In this document: piece by piece, positions 9,705 to 17,836 of the stretch
How the letters are laid out: every line of letters begins with the position of its first letter
Numbering within the stretch: the first letter of the stretch is position 1
Assembly (NCBI GenBank): GCA_943787575.1
Contig: CALSMY010000017.1
Coordinates: 1-47,407, forward strand
Reading direction: 5' to 3'
Origin: an uncultured Opitutales bacterium
GTDB taxonomy: Bacteria > Verrucomicrobiota > Verrucomicrobiia > Opitutales > Seribacteraceae
Length of the DNA stretch: 47,407 bases
Translations under genes and position numbers: made by a program
The notes under the pieces: generated by a model
The model's database searches: none
What the model was told of the DNA's origin: nothing
What the model saw: the letters and a program-made list of their open reading frames with translations, nothing else

Positions 9705-10451
9705 TTAATTTATCCATTCTGGTTCGAAGTAATCTTTATGGTTTGGCGATGAAGTTAATGGTCTCCATGGATTAGAGCCCTCAAAGTAAAAATGTGTAAC
9801 CATTGATTTTCTTGTTTTATTTTTATTTTTATGATTCATACCTCCGTGTAGTAGGTTACCATCCCAAATAATTCCTTCACCCTTCTTTAGTGTCGCAACT
9901 TCTTGAGTATATTTTTTCTCATTCACTACATTTTTCCAGTAGTTTACTATAAGGGGATAATTTTCCGTGCTAATTTCAAAATCGAGTATTTTATTATTTA
10001 ATTCTGGTAGCGTATGACTCTTAGGATAATAGAATAATGGACCTTGGTCATATTCAATGTCCTCTAAGGCTAGCCAAACTCCGCACATTTTTCTAAATGG
10101 TTCAGAATTGAAATGTACAGAATCAGAATGTACGGATTGTTCTGTTCCAAATAAGAAGTTTAAGGTCTGGAATGGAAGAGGTTTGGAACCATACAAATCC
10201 AGCAAAATCGAAGTAATCTGATCAAGCTTGGCAATGCTATGAATACTTTCAAAGCATTTCCAAGCATCCTGTATCCTCATGTTGCCTTGGTCTAACCATG
10301 TTTGTTGTATTTCGCTATTAGGTACATTTTTCGGTGCTCTCAGATTATTCCAGTGCCAATTGAGATCAGCATTAATTTCATCAATTAGGCTATGTACATC
10401 ATCTAACTGAAATTTAAGAAATCCACTTTTTAAGAAGTATTCTTTGTTCAT
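9705..10451 (-). CDS. Phytanoyl-CoA dioxygenase-like (PhyH family) Fe(II)/2-oxoglutarate oxygenase
   Basis: This 248-residue protein fits the PhyH double-stranded beta-helix family. The facial triad is visible as HSD (His108, Asp110) and a distal His202 in GNLLHGG. Arg214 in NKTRKSMVTHF is placed to bind 2-oxoglutarate. RKMCGVWLALED followed by GPLFYYPKSH is the typical core of the fold. PhyH-like enzymes occur in glycan and secondary-metabolite clusters and hydroxylate sugars, lipids or small molecules; the substrate is unknown. It is the third gene of the minus-strand unit, 16 bp after the glycosyltransferase stop, so it is probably co-transcribed with it. Modification of the exported polysaccharide is a reasonable inference. 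Confidence 0.85.
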   Translation of the reverse strand: MNKEYFLKSGFLKFQLDDVHSLIDEINADLNWHWNNLRAPKNVPNSEIQQTWLDQGNMRIQDAWKCFESIHSIAKLDQITSILLDLYGSKPLPFQTLNFLFGTEQSVHSDSVHFNSEPFRKMCGVWLALEDIEYDQGPLFYYPKSHTLPELNNKILDFEISTENYPLIVNYWKNVVNEKKYTQEVATLKKGEGIIWDGNLLHGGMNHKNKNKTRKSMVTHFYFEGSNPWRPLTSSPNHKDYFEPEWIN

Positions 10452-10467
10452 ATCTAATTTTTTCTGA

Positions 10468-12906
10468 TTAGCGGGAAACTTTTAGTCTCGGAGGGAAACT
10501 AAGTCCAAAATTTTCATGTTTTAAGGTTAGATTCGGATTGTAGTTACTATCGTTTAAAAGTCTTTGCCCCCATTTTTTAAGCATATAGTTTGCTTCTTTT
10601 TGAAATCTTAATTTTTTCTCACCTTTTGTGTCTAGGCCTCTGCTCAAAGATTCGTGGTGGAATAGCAACACATTGGGATCCATTATATTTCGATATCCTG
10701 AACGCGAAACTTTCAGGCAAAAGTCAACATCGTTAAAAGCTACTTTCAGGTCGTTTTCATTCAATCCCCCAACTTCATTGAAGATTGTTTTTCTTACCGC
10801 TAAACAAGCCCCTGTCACAGCTTCAACATTTTGTGTAATCATTAAACGAGAAAAATATCCAAGATGACCAGATGGAAAACCTTTGTATGGATGACCTGCA
10901 ACGCCTCCAAGTCCCAAAATTACGCCTGCATGTTGAATAGTATTATTGGGGTAAATTAATTTTGCACCAACACAGCCGACCTCCTTTCTAATAGCATGAG
11001 ATACCAGTATTGAAAGCCAATCACCTTTAATCACTTCTATGTCGTTATTAAGAAGAACTAAGATTTCTCCTTTTGCATTCTTCGCTGCGTTATTATTAAG
11101 TTTTGAAAAATTAAAATCCCCATCACATTTAATGACTTTAATATTATTGTACTTAGAAAGTGATCTTAAGTACTCGACTGAATTATCTTCATCTGTTCCG
11201 TTATCAACTATAATAATTTCATATTTATTATAATCAGTTTTTGAAAGAATAGAACTAATGCATTTATTTAAGATTTTATGATAGTTTTTTGTTGGTATGA
11301 TAATTGAAACTAAAGGTTTATTCTTGGGGATTTTGTAGTTTATTCTCCAATAGTTTACTGATTGGTTTAAGGGGGAAAGACTTGCTTGAATACCTCTTCT
11401 TTTAAAATGAGAACTTACGGCCTTTTCAGAGGAATCATAACAATATTTTTTATGGACTAAACTAGATGCAGTAGAGTTAGTATGAGTTCTCCAATGATAA
11501 AGAACTTCAGTAATATGATATATTTCATTATCACTTAATGCTTCAGTCGCTCGAAGAAATAAATCCCAATCTTGACTTCCCTCATATCCAACCCTGAAGG
11601 CACCAATTTTATTAACAAGGTTTTTTTTAATACATGTAAGGTGGCATAAATAGTTTTGAGAAAGTAGTAGCTCTGGGTTCCAATCAGGTTTGAAGTACGG
11701 TTCCGTTCTCAATCCTGTATAAGTAATCTTATCTTCATCAGAGTATATGAACTTCAATTTTCTATTTGTAAAAATTGCTTGTGCTATTCTTAGAAGACTG
11801 TGTGGTCGGAGCAAATCATCGTGATCCATTAACACTATGAATTCTCCTTCAGCTAGCTTGAGAGCATTGTTAGAAGTCTCGGATATATGTGAGTGCTTCT
11901 CATTAATGTGTACTTTGATTTTTGGAAACTTCTTTGAGTATTTTTTAATAATCTCATGAACATATGCCTGGGTGGAATGATCGTCTGCAATACAGAGTTC
12001 CCAATTGGTGTAAACTTGGCTAACTACCGATCTTAATGCATCCTCAAAAAATTGCTCCGGAGGATCATAAACAGGCATTATAATTGAAAATAATGGCTTC
12101 TCTGTAAGATCTTCATAATCTTTTTTGAATGAAGCGATTCGATCATCTGATATTGTATCGTATTTATTTATCCAATCCTGATAACTTTTCCCCTCATTTT
12201 CATATTTTGGATTTGTACAAACAGAGTTTATACTTGGTTCTAAAAATTTTCTTCTTAAAAATCGAATAGGTGATGTGATCCTCCATGAAATGGATTTCTG
12301 CATTCTTAGAATCTTATCATCTCTTAATAGTAATTCATTTTCTTTTTGCAATCTCAACTCCTTTTCTGCATCGAGTTCGTTTTCTTTGGATAATCCCAGC
12401 TTCTTCTCTGCAGCGAGTTCGCTTTCTTTCGATAATCTCAGCTGCTTTTCTTGATCGAGTTCGCTTTCTTTGGATAATCTCAGTTGTTTTTCAGCATCGA
12501 GTTCGCTTTCTTTGGATAACCTCAGCTGCTTTTCAGCATCGAGTTCGTTTTCTTTGGATAATCTCAGTTGCTTTTCAGCATCGAGTTCGTTTTCTTTGGA
12601 TAATCTCAGTTGCTTTTCAGCATCGAGTTCATTTTCTTTTTGAATTCTAATATCTTTTTCTATTGATATTTCGTTTAATGATATTTGAGCCGCTTCTAAA
12701 ACTCCATGTATTAAAAGCGAAACATTTTTATTATTAGTACCAAAACTTTCAGTTAATTTGAGTACAGTATATAAATCCTCACTTGCAAAATGCTTATAAT
12801 CATCATTCTGCCAAATTGTTCGATTTAGCCATGTTTGCCTGAGCCAGAGATAGATATGATACCATGGGTCAACTTGTTCTAATCTTTGCTTAACACTTGG
12901 GTTTCT
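10468..12906 (-). CDS. Coiled coil plus two GT2-family glycosyltransferase domains (C-terminal part of a kinase-like fusion)
   Basis: The frame is open from 12906 down to 10468; the TTG at 12357 is an internal codon, not the start. From the N-terminus: about 85 residues with WYHIYLWLRQTWLNRT and EDLYTVLKLTES; a charged coiled coil built from seven 14-residue repeats; the linker SISWRITSPIRFLRR, a common joint between coiled coil and glycosyltransferase; a first GT2 domain (PLFSIIMPVYDPPEQF, DDHST, and DHDD with Asp178/Asp180 counted from the TTG); and a second, rhamnosyltransferase-like GT2 domain (LVSIIIPTKNYHKIL, IVDNGTDEDN, LVLLNNDIEV, ending NDVDFCLKVSRSGYRNIM). Domain families are clear and the sugar linkage is not. 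The upstream kinase-like frame runs into this one near 12900 through a T/A-rich run, so both probably make one protein of about 1050 residues. Confidence 0.85.
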   Translation of the reverse strand, partial: RNPSVKQRLEQVDPWYHIYLWLRQTWLNRTIWQNDDYKHFASEDLYTVLKLTESFGTNNKNVSLLIHGVLEAAQISLNEISIEKDIRIQKENELDAEKQLRLSKENELDAEKQLRLSKENELDAEKQLRLSKESELDAEKQLRLSKESELDQEKQLRLSKESELAAEKKLGLSKENELDAEKELRLQKENELLLRDDKILRMQKSISWRITSPIRFLRRKFLEPSINSVCTNPKYENEGKSYQDWINKYDTISDDRIASFKKDYEDLTEKPLFSIIMPVYDPPEQFFEDALRSVVSQVYTNWELCIADDHSTQAYVHEIIKKYSKKFPKIKVHINEKHSHISETSNNALKLAEGEFIVLMDHDDLLRPHSLLRIAQAIFTNRKLKFIYSDEDKITYTGLRTEPYFKPDWNPELLLSQNYLCHLTCIKKNLVNKIGAFRVGYEGSQDWDLFLRATEALSDNEIYHITEVLYHWRTHTNSTASSLVHKKYCYDSSEKAVSSHFKRRGIQASLSPLNQSVNYWRINYKIPKNKPLVSIIIPTKNYHKILNKCISSILSKTDYNKYEIIIVDNGTDEDNSVEYLRSLSKYNNIKVIKCDGDFNFSKLNNNAAKNAKGEILVLLNNDIEVIKGDWLSILVSHAIRKEVGCVGAKLIYPNNTIQHAGVILGLGGVAGHPYKGFPSGHLGYFSRLMITQNVEAVTGACLAVRKTIFNEVGGLNENDLKVAFNDVDFCLKVSRSGYRNIMDPNVLLFHHESLSRGLDTKGEKKLRFQKEANYMLKKWGQRLLNDSNYNPNLTLKHENFGLSFPPRLKVSR
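12352..12645 (-). repeat. Seven tandem 42-bp repeats encoding a two-heptad coiled-coil unit
   Basis: Seven consecutive 42-bp units span this interval. On the minus strand each encodes LSKENELDAEKQLR or a close variant; differences are mostly N/S at position 5, plus A/Q, K/Q and one G for R. Fourteen residues are exactly two heptads, so any unit gained or lost keeps both frame and heptad register. More degenerate copies flank it on both sides: about 12646-12690 reads NEISIEKDIR and about 12310-12351 reads LQKENELLLRDDKI. The units nearest the kinase side are the most alike, which suggests recent duplication. Copy number in this assembly should be treated as provisional. Confidence 0.95.
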
Positions 12907-13622
12907 TTAAAATTACCCGAAGAGAAAGCTGCCAACCTTATCCAATCTTCATCATGAAAATGAGTTTGGTGGGCGAATTCACAATCAATGATTCTTATGT
13001 TAAGGTCATCATCGATTAAAATATTTCTGGCGGCTAAGTCTCCAGGTGACCAACGAATTGAGAAAGATTTGGAAGTAGTGAATCTTCCAAATATGGAAAA
13101 ACACAATTATTGAGAAAATCTTTGTCAAATAAGTGTAAGCTATTGTTAGAGAGATAGTTTCTTTAAATTCATTAAATTCTTCTAGAAATGCTTCATGAGT
13201 GGATTCAACTTCTAATGAGCTGAATGTTTTCTGAATCTTACTTATTATTTTTGAAACATCTTCATCACTGATTTTATTAGAAGCATATTTTTCATCAATA
13301 GGTGTTCCTTCGAAAAACTCTTGCCCCAGAAGATCTAATACTTGGTCAGTCTAATGAATAATGGTTTACATGCGTATTCGGGGCATTCTTCATAAAATGA
13401 CTTTGTTTTATTAAAAACATTCTTAAGATCTTTTCCTAATGTGAGGTGAATTATTTCCGATTCTCCGAGTTTTAATTTGTAGAATCTTTTTTTTACCAAT
13501 TCCTTCTTTGAGGTATCATCGAATTCTTTGATATCAGCAGGTTTTGTGTGCTCTCGATAATCTATGGGCAAGAGATTGTACACCTTATCTATGGAGATTT
13601 TTGGTATGTATTCTAATGTCAT
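12879..13622 (-). pseudogene. Kinase-like (APH/choline-kinase-like) N-terminal domain, frameshifted; N-terminus of the coiled-coil/GT2 protein
   Basis: The start ATG at 13622 overlaps the wzt stop (ATGA), so translation is probably coupled. The first 95 codons read MTLEYIPKISIDKVYNLL, then KRFYKLKLGESEIIHLTLG and FYEECPEYACKPLFIRL. Shifted frames continue with QVLDLLGQEFFEGTPIDEKY, EFNEFKETIS, FLNNCVFPYLEDSLL and finally WSPGDLAARNILIDDDLNIRIIDCEFA. The last segment is the hallmark of APH/choline-kinase-like folds: a GD-x4-N catalytic loop (Asp near 13040, Asn near 13025) and an IDCEFA metal-binding segment (Asp near 12986). Frame changes are needed near 13340, 13145, 13070 and 12900. The phosphoacceptor is unknown. 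In WbdD of E. coli O9a a kinase domain likewise precedes a coiled coil. Confidence 0.65.
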
Positions 13623-14893
13623 TTCAGATTATTTGAGATTGAGACATTGCTAAAACAATTTGAAATACCAAAGGATCCATCTTCGTTAAATACTTCAAAT
13701 TCCAAACATTCTCGAAGTCTATGAACTACTTTTAGGACGTCACCTTCGTAGTAGGTAAAACCTACAGATATAAAATATTTTCCAACGCCAAGATTGGCGT
13801 TTTGAACGAATTTAACGGTTACGGAATCACCGCTTTCGAGGTTTGGCGTTTTTATATTTAAAAATTTTGTATTTGTTCCATAAATTTCCTGCCCTTTGGA
13901 GTCCCGAATTCGAAGAGCAAATATAGGATTATTTATTTTGCTAAAAGCAGCAGCCCTAAAAGAAATACAGAATTCATCACCAGCACAAAGAATTGCTGTT
14001 TGATTGTCGTTTATACAAACAGAATTTAATTCTCCCAATTCTCCCCCATATGAAAGCAGCTCAGGTCCATCTACTTTTTTTATATTTTGATCTTGGACAA
14101 CTATTTCCGAATATAAATTAGATTCCTTACTTCCTTCAGAAATAATCTTCGAGTAGTGATTAATCACATTAATAGTTAAATCTTTTCGAAGCAATTTTCC
14201 TTGATGTAGTAATATGGAAGTTTCACATAACCTGGCTATGCTGTTTAAATCGTGTGAAACTAGAATTAATGAACCACCCTTCCTCTGAAAATCTTCAAGG
14301 AAGCTAAAGCATTTTATCTGAAACCTAGCATCCCCAACCGATAAAGCTTCGTCTATAATCAAAATATCGGCATCCAAGTGTGCTACTACTGCAAATGCTA
14401 GTCTTAGGCCCATTCCACTGGAATAAGTTTTGATTGGTTGTTTTATGAATTCTCCGATATTGGCAAAGTTAACAATGCTTTCCAGTTTCTGATCTATTAT
14501 CTTTCTTTCAAGACCATACAAAGTTCCTGTAAGGTAGATGTTTTCCAATCCATTAAATTCTGGGTTAAATCCAGAGCCAAGCTCCAGTAAGGCAGCGACT
14601 TTTCCATTGTGAGACACCATGCCTCGACTGGGTTGCATAGTGCCGGCAATTATTTGCAGCAATGTACTCTTTCCAGATCCGTTTAATCCCATAATCCCTA
14701 AAGAGTTTCCCTTGCAAACAGAAAAGCTTATATTTTCTAAAGCAGTAAATGATTCTAAATTTGTTTGGTTTGATTTTTTAGAAAAGATGCAGTGTAACAA
14801 AGCCTTCCAACCGGTTCTTCCAAAATTTTCATTTTCGGAAATCTTCTCAAATATTTTGGTGACATTTGAAACTGTTAGAATATCAGTATCCAT
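13619..14893 (-). CDS. wzt: Wzt-type ABC transporter ATPase with C-terminal glycan-recognition-type domain
   Basis: This 424-residue protein has a complete ABC ATPase: Walker A GLNGSGKST, Q-loop region GKVAALLELGSGFNPEFNG, signature YSSGMGLRLAFAV, Walker B ILIIDEALSVGD and the H-loop VSHD. This is the polysaccharide/teichoic-acid exporter subfamily. After about residue 245 a C-terminal beta-sandwich of roughly 170 residues follows (SVCINDNQTAILCAGDEF, IFALRIRDSKGQEIYGTNT, YFISVGFTYYEGD), typical of Wzt proteins whose C-domain binds the modified end of the finished O-antigen chain. It is the first gene of the minus-strand unit and overlaps the next gene by 4 bp. The permease partner (Wzm) is not in the window. 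A 61-bp gap separates it from the divergent dTDP-sugar operon. Confidence 0.92.
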   Translation of the reverse strand: MDTDILTVSNVTKIFEKISENENFGRTGWKALLHCIFSKKSNQTNLESFTALENISFSVCKGNSLGIMGLNGSGKSTLLQIIAGTMQPSRGMVSHNGKVAALLELGSGFNPEFNGLENIYLTGTLYGLERKIIDQKLESIVNFANIGEFIKQPIKTYSSGMGLRLAFAVVAHLDADILIIDEALSVGDARFQIKCFSFLEDFQRKGGSLILVSHDLNSIARLCETSILLHQGKLLRKDLTINVINHYSKIISEGSKESNLYSEIVVQDQNIKKVDGPELLSYGGELGELNSVCINDNQTAILCAGDEFCISFRAAAFSKINNPIFALRIRDSKGQEIYGTNTKFLNIKTPNLESGDSVTVKFVQNANLGVGKYFISVGFTYYEGDVLKVVHRLRECLEFEVFNEDGSFGISNCFSNVSISNNLK

Positions 14894-14954
14894 TTATTGA
14901 TAAGATGAGATTGTTTTAGTTGGAAGTTCCTTCGCATAAAATTAGTGTAGCAAA

Positions 14955-15826
14955 ATGTTAGTAATTCTGGGAGGTAGAGGATATGTGGGGGAAGTCTTTA
15001 GGAGGCTTGATTATAATCGGGGCGTAATACCGATTTCGCGAAAAGATTGTGATTATTATGACATAAAAACTTTATCAAAATTTTTAAAAGACATGCGAGC
15101 GTCTTTTGCGATCAATGCCGCTGGATTTACAGGTAAACCCAATGTGGATGCTTGTGAATCTGCTAAGTATGAGTGTTTGCAGGGAAATGCTGTGTTGCCG
15201 GGAATCATTCGAGAGGTGTGTGAGGACTTAAAAATTCCTTGGGGGCATATTTCTAGTGGGTGTATTTATTCTGGCAGGCGAGACGATGGGAATGGGTGGA
15301 CTGAAGAGGATGAGCCAAATTTTTCTTTTCGTTCGCCTCCTTGTAGTTTTTACAGTGGAACAAAGGCATTGGGTGAGGAAGTTTTGGAAGGGGCAGAGAA
15401 CTGTTTTGTTTGGAGGTTACGTATTCCATTTAATCATGAGCCGAGTCCAAGGAACTACCTGCAAAAACTTTTGAATTATGAAAATCTTCTTGAAGCTGAG
15501 AACTCGGTTTCTCATCTCGAGGAGTTTTGTCAAAAGTGTATCGAATGTTTCACCAAAGATGTGGAGCCCGGGGTTTACAATATGACTAATCCGGAAGTCA
15601 TAACCACCGTCAAGTAACCGAGTGGATGATCAAGGAAGGACTTACCGATAAGAAATTTAAGTTCTTTAATTCCGAAGAGGAATTTATGACTAAGGCCGCG
15701 ATTGCTCCGCGTTCTAATTGTGTTCTTGATACGACTAAGGCCGAAAAAGCAGGTATTGCGATGCGTCCAGTGGAGGAAGCGATGATTGACTCGATACAAA
15801 GGATGAGACTAGAGCTTAGGGTATGA
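14955..15826 (+). CDS. NAD(P)-dependent sugar-nucleotide reductase, RmlD-like SDR (one frameshift)
   Basis: The first frame (14955-15617) has an N-terminal Rossmann motif VILGGRGYVGEVF, INAAGFTGKPNVDACE, HISSGCIYSGRR and the catalytic-type YSGTKALGE (Y-x3-K). This matches extended SDRs of the dTDP-4-dehydrorhamnose reductase/epimerase-reductase kind. The frame breaks near 15610. The next frame continues with HRQVTEWMIKEGLTDKKFKF and ends at 15826 after PRSNCVLDTTKAEKAG, giving about 290 residues, the usual length. The stop overlaps the rfbB start (ATGA). As the first gene of an rfbB-rfbA operon it probably acts on a dTDP-4-keto-6-deoxyhexose. An rfbC-type epimerase is not seen nearby, so the end product (rhamnose or another deoxysugar) is open. 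Confidence 0.8.
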
Positions 15827-16878
15827 AATCCTTACTGATAACCGGCGGGCTTGGCTTTATTGGCTCGAATTTCATTCGTTTGCTGTTGGAGCAAACCGAT
15901 TGTGAGAAGATTGTAAATTTAGATAAAGAAACTTACGCAGGTAACCCAGAGAACCTCGCAGACTTTGAATCGGACCCTCGTTATGTTTTTTCTTTGGGAG
16001 ATATTTGTGATGCTAAGCTTGTTTCTGATCTTTTGGAGAAGTATCAACCAGATGCACTTGTCAATTTTGCAGCGGAAAGTCATGTCGATCGCTCGATTGA
16101 TGGTCCAGAACCTTTTGTCCAAACCAATGTGGTGGGTACTTTGAAGCTTCTTGAATCCTTTAAGCGTTATTACACCGCCCAATCTGAAGACCGTAAAAAA
16201 AGTATTCGTTTTTTACATGTTTCGACGGATGAAGTTTATGGATCCTTGGTTCTAAAGATCCCGCATTTTCAGAAACTACACCCTATGCACCCAATAGTCC
16301 GTACTCTGCTTCAAAAGCGGGAGCTGATCATTTAGTTCGTGCATATTTCCATACATTTGGATTGCCCGTGCTGACTACGAATTGTTCAAACAACTATGGT
16401 CCGTATCAATTTCCTGAGAAATTAATTCCTTTGGTTATTCTCAATGCAAAGGAGGGCAAAAACCTACCTATCTATGGTGACGGTTCAAATGTTCGTGACT
16501 GGTTGCATGTTGAGGATCATTGCTCTGCAATTTTGGAAGGTACTTAAGCGGGGAAGGGTAGGAGATACTTACTGCATTGGAGGAAGTTCCGAGCGTACGA
16601 ATTTGCAAGTGATCGATGCCATTTGTGGACAATTGGACAAAGCCCATCCTGAGGGTGCTCCCCACGAGAACCTCAAAACTTTTGTGAAGGATCGTCCTGG
16701 TCACGATCGCCGCTATGCAATTGATTGTACTAAGATTGAAAAGGAATTGGGCTGGTCCGCAAAATATGGTTTTGAAGAGGGGGTGGCAAAAACGGTTGAT
16801 TGGTACCTATCAAACTTAGCATGGTGCGAGAATGTAACTTCTGGCAAATATCAGCGTGAAAGGTTGGGTGCCTCGTGA
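15823..16878 (+). CDS. rfbB: dTDP-glucose 4,6-dehydratase (two frameshifts)
   Basis: Three consecutive frames together give a complete RmlB of about 350 residues. First (15823 to about 16235): [47 protein letters not shown] and [13 protein letters not shown]. Second (about 16240-16547): [20 protein letters not shown], which supplies the Y-x3-K, then [19 protein letters not shown] and [17 protein letters not shown]. Third (to 16878): [27 protein letters not shown] and [12 protein letters not shown]. It converts dTDP-glucose to dTDP-4-keto-6-deoxyglucose. The breaks fall near a GG run at about 16235 and near 16545; all catalytic segments survive in one frame or another, so the protein is probably intact in the organism. 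Its stop overlaps the rfbA GTG start. Confidence 0.9.
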
Positions 16879-17762
16879 AGCAAAGAAAAGGAATTGTGCT
16901 CGCAGGAGGTTCTGGGACTCGTCTGTACCCTCTAACCATGGCAGTAAGTAAGCAACTAATGCCTGTTTACGACAAGCCAATGGTCTATTACCCGATTTCT
17001 ATTCTTATGCTTGCTGGCATTCGTGAAATCTTGATTATTTCCACTCCCCGTGATCTTCCTATGTTCCAGGAATTACTTGGTGATGGTTCGAGGTTTGGTT
17101 TAACTTTGAGTTATGTTGAGCAACCTAGTCCGGATGGCCTTGCTCAAGCTTTAATCTTGGCGGAAGACTTTTTGAATGGTGCTCCATCGACCTTAATTCT
17201 AGGAGACAATATTTTTTACAGTAACGAACTGGAACAAATTCTCGCAGAGGCAGATAGCCGTCCGTCGGGTGCCACTATTTTTGGCTATCATGTGTCTGAT
17301 CCTACGAGTTATGGTGTAGTGGAATTTGACTCTGGGGGACGGGTGGTTTCGTTAGAAGAAAAACCTAAAGCCCCAAAGTCCAACTATGCTGTGCCTGGTT
17401 TATATTTTTATGACGAACAAGCTAGTGGTCGTGCCAAGGCGTTAAAACCTTCACCCCGTGGCGAGTTGGAAATTACCGATTTGAACCGGGTGTATATGGA
17501 AGCCGGAGAGCTTTCTGTCGAGGTGATGGGCAGGGGAACTGCATGGCTGGACACTGGTAGTCACGATAGTTTGGCTTCGGCAACTGATTTTGTAAAAGTG
17601 ATCGAAAGAAGGCAGGGCTTGAAAATTGCCTGCTTGGAGGAAATTGGTCTGTATAAGGGTTGGTTAACCCTGGGAGAATTAGAGCAAACAGCTAAGGAAC
17701 ACGGTTCTTCAACCTACGGAAAATACCTCACTGAACTGCATCTTCGTAAGAGTAAAAAATAA
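16875..17762 (+). CDS. rfbA: Glucose-1-phosphate thymidylyltransferase
   Basis: This 295-residue protein is of normal RmlA length. It carries the nucleotide-binding signature [16 protein letters not shown] at the N-terminus, [43 protein letters not shown], and the C-terminal [14 protein letters not shown] and [13 protein letters not shown]. It makes dTDP-glucose from dTTP and glucose-1-phosphate, the first step of dTDP-sugar synthesis. The GTG start overlaps the rfbB stop (GTGA), which supports a translationally coupled three-gene operon. It is the last gene before a perfect palindrome and metK. Confidence 0.95.
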   Translation: MKQRKGIVLAGGSGTRLYPLTMAVSKQLMPVYDKPMVYYPISILMLAGIREILIISTPRDLPMFQELLGDGSRFGLTLSYVEQPSPDGLAQALILAEDFLNGAPSTLILGDNIFYSNELEQILAEADSRPSGATIFGYHVSDPTSYGVVEFDSGGRVVSLEEKPKAPKSNYAVPGLYFYDEQASGRAKALKPSPRGELEITDLNRVYMEAGELSVEVMGRGTAWLDTGSHDSLASATDFVKVIERRQGLKIACLEEIGLYKGWLTLGELEQTAKEHGSSTYGKYLTELHLRKSKK

Positions 17763-17768
17763 AAAACG

Positions 17769-17794
17769 CATCAACGCATCATGATGCGTTGATG
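17769..17794. terminator. Perfect 26-nt palindrome between rfbA and metK
   Basis: The half-site CATCAACGCATCA is followed directly by its exact reverse complement, allowing a stem of about 11 bp with a 4-nt loop. Read on the plus strand the hairpin is followed by AATAAACTTG, with no T run, and is preceded by A runs. Read on the minus strand it is followed by GCGTTTTTTATTTTTTAC, which is a good intrinsic terminator. It may therefore stop minus-strand transcripts, mark the end of the rfb operon, or be an operator for metK, which starts 42 bp downstream. Confidence 0.5.
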
Positions 17795-17836
17795 AATAAA
17801 CTTGCATGCATGGTGTGTTTTTGTTGAAATTAGAGC

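Noticed and set aside
12352-12645. CRISPR array
   Set aside because: The units are directly adjacent with no variable spacers, and they lie in frame inside a glycosyltransferase gene.
12285-12650. Plus-strand 121-codon open frame over the 42-bp repeats
   Set aside because: It is the mirror of the minus-strand coiled-coil repeat. Its repetitive hydrophobic translation comes only from the antisense of the charged repeat.
17763-17836. SAM riboswitch upstream of metK
   Set aside because: The space is only 74 bp, most of it taken by a palindrome, and none of the conserved SAM-I or SAM-II core elements is visible.
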